DNA from: an uncultured Sutterella sp.
GTDB lineage: Bacteria; Pseudomonadota; Gammaproteobacteria; Burkholderiales; Burkholderiaceae_F
NCBI GenBank assembly: GCA_905198475.1
Contig: CAJKCQ010000040.1
Coordinates: forward strand, 1 to 19,624
Length of the DNA: 19,624 bases
Reading direction: 5' to 3'
The first letter of the stretch is position 1. Each line of letters begins with the position of its first letter. Below the pieces are notes generated by a model. It did no database searches and had not been told where the DNA came from. It saw only the letters and a list, made by a program, of their open reading frames with translations. This document shows positions 15,316 to 19,624 of this stretch, piece after piece. A program made the position numbers and the translations under genes.

Positions 15316-16992
15316 ATGGAATCCGTGCTCACGTCGCCCGCTTCCGTCGCACACATCCTGCTCGTCTACGCACTCGTGATCTCGCTCGGGCTCGCCCTCG
15401 GACGCATCCGCGTCTTCGGGGTCTCCCTCGGCGTCACGTTCGTACTCTTCGTGGGACTCGCCGCCGGCCACTTCGGCCTCGAGGTCGAACCCCACGTGCT
15501 CGGGTTTCTGCGCGACTTCGGCCTCATCCTCTTCATCTTCTTCATCGGCCTGCAGGTCGGCCCCTCGTTCTTCTCGAGCTTCCGCTCGGGCGGCATCATT
15601 CTGAACGGCCTCACCGTGGGCGCGATCCTCCTCTCGATCATCGTGACGCTCGCGCTCTGGATGTTCTCGGACGGCATCGGCCTGCCGGCCTTCCTCGGCG
15701 TGCACTACGGCGCCGTGACGAACACCCCGGGCCTCGGCGCGACGCAGGAGGCGCTCGCCGTGATGGGATACACGGGCGAGAACATCGCCGTCGCCTACGC
15801 CTGCGCCTATCCGTTGGGCGTCGTGGGCATCATCCTTTCGGCGATCATCATCCGCCTCCTCTTCCGCATCAACCTCGCCGAGGAGGACAAGGCGTGGGAG
15901 GCGGACGAAGCCGACAAGAGCGACGCGCCGATCTGCTTTCACGTCGAAGTTGCCAACGGCTTCCTCCACGGCCAGGCCCTCGAATCCATCCGTCGCTTCA
16001 TCGGCCGCCCCTTCGTCTGCTCTCGCCGCCAAGCCGCCGGCGAGACGGAGGTCTCGAGCCCCGGCCCCGAGACGCAGGTCCACCGCGGTGACATCCTGAG
16101 AATCGTCTCCCAGGCCGAGAACAAGGACTCGATCATCGCCTTCTTCGGCAAGGAGGCCGATCCCGCCGTGGACCTCCTCACGCCCCACTCGCCCGTGCAC
16201 GCCGAGACGGTGACCGTCACCGACCCCTCGATGAACGGCGTGCGCGTGAAGGATCTGCACCTCTCGCACTACGACGGCCTCAACATCACCCGCATCTACC
16301 GCGCCGGCATGGAGGTCTTCCCCTACCGGAGCCTGCACCTGCAGTTGGGCGACCGCCTGAAAGTCGTGGGCCCCGAGCGAGCGATCACGCGCTTCGCCTC
16401 GCGCGTAGGCAACCAACGCGGCAAGCTCGACCACCCGAACATCATCTCGATCTTCGTGGGCATCATGGTGGGCATCCTCGTGGGCATCCTGCCGATCGCC
16501 ATTCCCGGCGTCCCCGTTCCGGTGAAGCTCGGCCTCGCGGGCGGTCCGCTCGTGGTCGCGATTCTCCTCGGCCGCTACGGGCCCTCCATGCGGATGGCGA
16601 CCTACACCACGAACTCCGCGAGCCTGATGCTCCGCGAGCTCGGCATCGCCTTCTTCCTCGCGAGCGTGGGGCTCGCCGCGGGCGACGGCTTCGCCGACGC
16701 CTTCATGAACGGCAACGGCTTCCTCTACATGGGCTACGGCGTCCTCATCACGATGATTCCGCTCATCATCATCGGCATCGTCGCACGCAAGGTCTTCGCG
16801 ATCAACTACCACTCGATCGTGGGCCTGATGGCGGGCGCCACGACGGATCCGCCGACGCTCGCCTACGCCGCGACGCTCTCGGAGAAGAACAGCTCCGCGG
16901 TCGCCTACTCGACCGTCTACCCGCTCGCGATGTTCCTGCGCATCATCACGGGCCAGATCCTGCTCCTCATCTTCTGGACGGCGGCCACCTGA
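15316..16992 (+). CDS. AspT/YidE-type putative transporter with two RCK_C (TrkA-C) domains
   Basis: The 558-residue inner-membrane protein is built as two membrane halves around a cytoplasmic loop, as in the aspartate:alanine exchanger family (AspT, YidE, YbjL). The first half covers about residues 10-185 and the second about 373-555. The pivotal motif appears twice, as GAVTNTPGLGATQEA (132-146) and GATTDPPTLAYA in the second half. The central region (about 205-365) contains two TrkA-C/RCK_C-like segments, the second with LQLGDRLKVVGP. In AspT the family exchanges aspartate for alanine; other members carry succinate-like acids, so the substrate is open. The start is secure: AGGGGA sits six bases before the ATG. 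The gene is monocistronic and ends in a strong terminator. Confidence 0.9.
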   Translation: MESVLTSPASVAHILLVYALVISLGLALGRIRVFGVSLGVTFVLFVGLAAGHFGLEVEPHVLGFLRDFGLILFIFFIGLQVGPSFFSSFRSGGIILNGLTVGAILLSIIVTLALWMFSDGIGLPAFLGVHYGAVTNTPGLGATQEALAVMGYTGENIAVAYACAYPLGVVGIILSAIIIRLLFRINLAEEDKAWEADEADKSDAPICFHVEVANGFLHGQALESIRRFIGRPFVCSRRQAAGETEVSSPGPETQVHRGDILRIVSQAENKDSIIAFFGKEADPAVDLLTPHSPVHAETVTVTDPSMNGVRVKDLHLSHYDGLNITRIYRAGMEVFPYRSLHLQLGDRLKVVGPERAITRFASRVGNQRGKLDHPNIISIFVGIMVGILVGILPIAIPGVPVPVKLGLAGGPLVVAILLGRYGPSMRMATYTTNSASLMLRELGIAFFLASVGLAAGDGFADAFMNGNGFLYMGYGVLITMIPLIIIGIVARKVFAINYHSIVGLMAGATTDPPTLAYAATLSEKNSSAVAYSTVYPLAMFLRIITGQILLLIFWTAAT

Positions 16993-17021
16993 CGACGCCG
17001 GTCTTTTGCCCACCGGACGCA

Positions 17022-17070
17022 CGAAGGGGCGCGACGGATTTCAAACTCCGCCGCGCCCCTTCGCCTTTTC
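17022..17070 (+). terminator. Strong intrinsic terminator after the AspT-like gene
   Basis: The 17-bp arms CGAAGGGGCGCGACGGA (17022-17038) and TCCGCCGCGCCCCTTCG (17047-17063) pair with a single mismatch around an eight-base loop, followed by CCTTTTC. It is 29 bp after the stop codon. Confidence 0.88.
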
Positions 17071-17153
17071 GGGACCGCGTTGAGGACGATGCGCCCCGGC
17101 TGCGCGAATCGCCTTCGCCCAACCGAGGCGCTCCGACGCCCCCGTTCAGAGCG

Positions 17154-17459
17154 TCAGATGAGGACGTCGAAGCACTCGAGCTGCGGGCGCTCGACGTACA
17201 TCTCGCGGTTTTCCGGGCCCGAGGCGTGGCTCTTCCGGAAATGCTCGGACTTGGTCCAGGCGAGGAAGTCCTCCTTCGTCTCCCAGAGGGCGTAGGAGGA
17301 GAAGAGCACGTAGCCCTCCTTCTTCGCGTCGAGGCGGAAGAAGCGGAACTCCTTCAAGCCCGGCATGCTCTTCTGCGCGACGTCGGCCTTCTTCCAGACT
17401 TCGACGTAGGCGTCGGCGAATTCAGGCTTGATCGTGAAGCGGTTCATGGTGACGTACAT
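17154..17459 (-). CDS. IsdG/HmoA-like haem-degrading monooxygenase (ABM fold)
   Basis: The 101-residue protein has the antibiotic-biosynthesis-monooxygenase ferredoxin-like fold. Aligned by eye with S. aureus IsdG, its Asn6 (MYVTMNRF), Trp68 and His78 (DFLAWTKSEHFRKSH) match the IsdG triad Asn7, Trp67 and His77; the 10-residue Trp-to-His spacing is exact. In IsdG and IsdI the His binds haem iron and the Trp and Asn shape the distorted haem that is oxidised to release iron. A haem-degrading role is therefore likely, although many ABM proteins act on other substrates. The ATG at 17459 is preceded by AAAGGAA about nine bases upstream; the longer open frame to 17615 is not protein-like. It has its own 5' region, separated from the upstream flavoprotein fragment by a terminator. 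Confidence 0.8.
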   Translation of the reverse strand: MYVTMNRFTIKPEFADAYVEVWKKADVAQKSMPGLKEFRFFRLDAKKEGYVLFSSYALWETKEDFLAWTKSEHFRKSHASGPENREMYVERPQLECFDVLI

Positions 17460-17598
17460 GGCGTTTATTCCTTTCGTTTCCGCCGAGGTGGGCTGCGGGC
17501 TGCGAACTGCCGGACGCTCGACGTCCGGCGTCCGCGGGATCGGCCCGCTGCGGCGCGGTTGTTGATGCGTGCATGCTATCGAATGACCGCCAGCGATA

Positions 17599-17614
17599 TG
17601 TTTCAGCTGAAACA
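17599..17614. promoter_or_regulatory. 16-bp palindrome upstream of the haem monooxygenase
   Basis: TGTTTCAGCTGAAACA is perfectly self-complementary. It lies about 140 bp upstream of the start codon of the IsdG-like gene, inside the only A/T-richer part of that intergenic stretch, so it is a candidate operator. It does not match a Fur or FNR consensus. The regulator is unknown. Confidence 0.4.
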
Positions 17615-17632
17615 CCCTTCACGATCAGAAAT

Positions 17633-17669
17633 AAAAAAGGGCGCACCGCCCGTCTGAGGGAGGTGCGCC
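17633..17669 (-). terminator. Intrinsic terminator after the flavoprotein fragment
   Basis: The 8-bp arms GGCGCACC (17640-17647) and GGTGCGCC (17662-17669) pair perfectly and, on the minus strand, are followed by a run of six T (plus-strand A at 17633-17638). It sits 60 bp after the stop of the flavoprotein remnant and must once have served the full gene. Confidence 0.88.
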
Positions 17670-17729
17670 GTCAATCCGTCACCGGATTGGAGAGAGAAGG
17701 TTGATGACGTTGAGGGATTGGAGCCGTGA

Positions 17730-17999
17730 TCAGGCCTTCTTGCCCGCCTTCGCCTTGGCGCGCGCGGCGGCGTCCTGAGCGGCGCGGCGGCCGAAGATTA
17801 CGGCGGCGGTGAGCTGGCTGCCGACGATGTAGTTCCAGTAGAAGAGGCCGCCGATCGCGTTGCCCGCGGCGTAGAGGCCCGGAACCGGCTGCTGCTCGGC
17901 GTTGAGGACCTGGCCCTTGGCCTTGATCTTCGGGCCGCCGAAGGTCGCCGTCATGTAGCCCGACGGAGCGCCGCCGTTTCCGGTGCGGACCGTGCGAAG
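17730..17999 (-). pseudogene. C-terminal fragment of a FAD-dependent fumarate reductase/flavocytochrome c-type protein
   Basis: About 90 residues are recognisable, running from RTVRTGNGG through GYMTATFGGPKI, GQVLNAEQQPVPGLYAAGNA and IGGLFYWNYIVGSQLTAAVI to an Ala/Lys-rich end. The TFGG...QVL....PVPGLYAAGNAIGG series is the C-terminal FAD-binding segment of the fumarate reductase/succinate dehydrogenase flavoprotein superfamily. The N-terminal Rossmann GxGxxG motif, the substrate domain and the active site are absent. The frame stays open to 18236, but beyond about 18000 it shows no family similarity and overlaps a well-supported gene on the other strand. The break is therefore near 18000, 87 bp from the VOC gene start. 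The original terminator is still in place. Confidence 0.82.
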
Positions 18000-18086
18000 A
18001 TGTCCGGGTGGAAGGGCCTCAAGGAGAGCCGCGCCGGCAACGCGGTGCGTGAGGATGTTCCCTGCAGGAAGAAGGAAGGAGCGCAG

Positions 18087-18515
18087 ATGAGAATCAACGG
18101 AATCGACCATGTCGTGCTGACCACGGCGTCGCTCGGGCGGTGCCTTGATTTCTACGGGCGCGTGCTCGGGCTCGAGTGTGTGGAGGAGAAGGGCCGCTGG
18201 TCCGTGCAGTTCGGCCACGCGAAGCTCAACATCCATGTACGGCCAGGTGAATTTCGGCCCGCGGCCGCCTCGCCGGCGCCCGGCGCGCTCGACCTCTGCC
18301 TCGTGGTCGAGGGGACGCTCGCAGACGCGCTCGCCGAGGTCGAGGCCGCCGGGTGGTCCATTGAACTCGGCATCGTCGAGAGAAACGGAGCCCGCGGGCC
18401 GATGCGGAGCTTCTACGTCCGGGATCCGGACGGGAACCTCATCGAACTCGCGGGCTATGGAGCCGCGCCTCGGGACGGGCGCAAGCCCTCGTCTTCAGAC
18501 GCGGCGGTCGTCTGA
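18087..18515 (+). CDS. VOC-superfamily (glyoxalase/dioxygenase-like) protein
   Basis: The 142-residue single-module vicinal-oxygen-chelate protein contains GIDHVVLTTASLGRCLDFY, VLGLE, KLNIHV, and the C-terminal GPMRSFYVRDPDGNLIEL, with likely metal ligands His8, His50 and Glu120. The arrangement (INGIDHVVLT...FGHAKLNIH...VRDPDGNLIE) is like the STM3117/GLOD5-type VOC group rather than true glyoxalase I. The substrate is unknown. I chose the ATG at 18087: GGAG sits five bases upstream within a GAAGGAAGGAG run. The frame opens further to 18000, but that part lacks family similarity. It runs head to head with the flavoprotein fragment and converges on the hydrolase gene, with only 12 bp between the stop codons. 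Confidence 0.86.
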   Translation: MRINGIDHVVLTTASLGRCLDFYGRVLGLECVEEKGRWSVQFGHAKLNIHVRPGEFRPAAASPAPGALDLCLVVEGTLADALAEVEAAGWSIELGIVERNGARGPMRSFYVRDPDGNLIELAGYGAAPRDGRKPSSSDAAVV

Positions 18516-18527
18516 TCCCGTCGGACC

Positions 18528-19553
18528 TCAGAGCGTATTGCCGGCCGCGGCCTTGCCGTCGGCGGGCTTCAGGGTCTTCTTGAACCAGTCGACCACGCGG
18601 TTCACGAGCGCGTCCTGGTACCAGGGAAGGTCGCCGTGATCGGCGTTCTCAACGAGGACGTACTCGGCCTGAACCTTCTTCTCCTTCAGGGCGCGGAAGA
18701 GCTTGGCGCTCTGCGACGGTGAGACGAGGCTGTCCTTGGCGCCGTGGAGGATGAGGAACGGGGGCTCCGTGCCGTCCACGTGGCCGAGCGCGCTCGCGAA
18801 CATCGCCTTCTCCGGATCGGCGGTGATGGGGGCGCCGGGGTTGTTGCGGAAGGCCGGGCCGTTCACGAGGAGCGCCTCGGTGACGGCGGGCGACGCGTGG
18901 ACCTTCTGCTGATCGGGACTGTAGTCCGAACCGATCGTCTGCAGGTCGGAGATGCCGTAGATCGTGCACACCGCCTGCACGTCGGAGGAGACGGTGAGGA
19001 AGTCGCCCTTGTCCCAGCCCTGCTCGCCGTTCGTGGTGCCCGTCATCTGCACGAGGTAGCCGCCCGCGGAGTCGCCGATGATGCCGATGCGGTCGGGATC
19101 CACGCCGTATTCCGCCGCGTGGGCGCGGACGTAGCGCACGGCGGCCTTCGCGTCTTCAACAAGCGCGGGGAACTTCGTCGGCACGACGCGGTATTCGGCC
19201 GCGGCGACGACGAAGCCGGCCTCGGCGAGCGCGCGGCGCATTTCAGAGAACTTCTCGTGGTCGCTCGAGGTGAAGCCGCCGCCGGGGAAGTAGATGACCG
19301 CGGGCTTCTTCTCCTTCGTGCGGGGGATTTCAAACGTCATGCGCAGCTGCCGCACGGCGCGGGAGCCCTTCACCTGGCTGTAGATCACGCCCGAAATCAT
19401 GTCGATCTGGGGACGGCTGCCCTCAACGCGGATCACTTCGGCGCCCTCGGTCCAGCCGGGGAGCTTCGAATAATCGGCGGCGCAGGCGCTGTTGAAGAGT
19501 GCGGCGGCGAGCACGCAGCCGAGAGCGGCTGCCGTGGGCTTCATGAACTGCAT
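18528..19553 (-). CDS. Exported alpha/beta hydrolase (BD-FAE/carboxylesterase-like)
   Basis: The 341-residue protein has a signal peptide (hydrophobic core AAALGCVLAAALF, probable cleavage ACA|AD at 25/26), so it should be periplasmic or secreted. The catalytic triad of the alpha/beta-hydrolase fold is visible: nucleophile Ser162 in GDSAGG, Asp274 in HGAKDSLVS and His306 in ADHGD. The oxyanion segment is YFPGGGF (88-94). Family members cleave esters, including acyl and feruloyl esters of sugars, but the substrate is not determined. The ATG at 19553 is favoured over the in-frame ATG at 19544 because AAAGGA lies nine bases upstream. That ribosome-binding site directly abuts the end of an IS200/IS605-type element, which may supply or interrupt the promoter. 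Confidence 0.88.
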   Translation of the reverse strand: MQFMKPTAAALGCVLAAALFNSACAADYSKLPGWTEGAEVIRVEGSRPQIDMISGVIYSQVKGSRAVRQLRMTFEIPRTKEKKPAVIYFPGGGFTSSDHEKFSEMRRALAEAGFVVAAAEYRVVPTKFPALVEDAKAAVRYVRAHAAEYGVDPDRIGIIGDSAGGYLVQMTGTTNGEQGWDKGDFLTVSSDVQAVCTIYGISDLQTIGSDYSPDQQKVHASPAVTEALLVNGPAFRNNPGAPITADPEKAMFASALGHVDGTEPPFLILHGAKDSLVSPSQSAKLFRALKEKKVQAEYVLVENADHGDLPWYQDALVNRVVDWFKKTLKPADGKAAAGNTL

Positions 19554-19568
19554 GGACGTATTTCCTTT

Positions 19569-19624
19569 CTTGACATCCTCTCCGCCCTGAAGGACGGAGA
19601 TTCCCTACTGAGTCCTTACGCGTT
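19569..19624 (-). mobile_element. Right end of an IS200/IS605-type element (terminal hairpin), cut by the window edge
   Basis: On the minus strand the sequence reads GGGAATCTCCGTCC, then TTCA, then GGGCGGAGAGGATGTCAA. This is the characteristic right-end hairpin of IS200/IS605 elements, found after tnpB: the 9-bp arms 19579-19587 and 19592-19600 pair with one G-U wobble around a four-base loop. The boundary is about 19569/19570, after GTCAA. tnpB or a relic would lie to the right, outside the window, in the same direction as the hydrolase gene. In TnpB systems this end also forms the scaffold of the guide RNA (omega RNA), with the guide read from the flank. Confidence 0.72.

Noticed and set aside
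15037..17022. 661-codon open frame on the minus strand opposite the AspT-like gene
   Set aside because: Highly charged, low-complexity translation antisense to a well-supported membrane protein.
1..19624. CRISPR arrays, tRNA or rRNA genes
   Set aside because: No regularly spaced repeats and no tRNA- or rRNA-like sequence were seen on either strand.

Overview
The window is about 19.6 kb of GC-rich, Gram-negative bacterial DNA with strong third-position GC bias. The gene content (DppBC-type importer with a fused double ATPase, cytosolic DMSO-reductase-family molybdoenzyme, MetQ-type binding protein, YidE/AspT-type carrier, piece of a FAD-dependent fumarate-reductase-like protein) fits a betaproteobacterium, possibly a gut Sutterellaceae-like organism. 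That placement is inference; no rRNA or other marker gene is present.

Layout. A truncated transposase runs off the left edge (1-283, minus). Next come a TerC/CBS/CorC membrane protein (455-1990) and a compact importer operon, dppB-dppC-dppDF (2137-6230), closed by a hairpin. Directly behind the hairpin lies the C-terminal half of an acyl-CoA ligase/MenE-like enzyme with no N-terminal half. An AEC carrier (7152-8114) follows, with a hairpin over its ribosome-binding site, and converges through a bidirectional terminator on hydE (minus, 8194-9384). Divergent from hydE is a fused shikimate dehydrogenase-like/shikimate kinase gene (9654-11033). It converges on a BisC-like molybdoenzyme (minus, 11139-13520), which lies downstream of a metQ-like gene (minus, 13716-14522).

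The 793 bp from 14523 to 15315 hold no supported gene but contain a perfect 24-bp palindrome and a possible relic of a mobile element. Then follow an AspT/YidE-type carrier (15316-16992) with a strong terminator, an IsdG-like haem monooxygenase (minus, 17154-17459), the last 90 codons of a flavoprotein (minus), a VOC-family protein (plus, 18087-18515) and a secreted alpha/beta hydrolase (minus, 18528-19553). The right edge cuts into the right end of an IS200/IS605-type element whose terminal hairpin sits just upstream of the hydrolase start codon.

There is no single large pathway here: the window is a series of one-to-three-gene units. Three of its genes survive only as fragments next to intact genes, and mobile-element ends lie at both edges, so deletions and insertions have shaped it. 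The most notable points are the fused AroE-like domain that has lost its catalytic Lys, its catalytic Asp and its NADP-binding glycine loop while the attached shikimate kinase is intact; a HydE maturase with a conserved second-cluster Cys triad but no HydF, HydG or hydrogenase nearby; and an IS200/IS605 end whose predicted guide-encoding flank runs into a host gene start.
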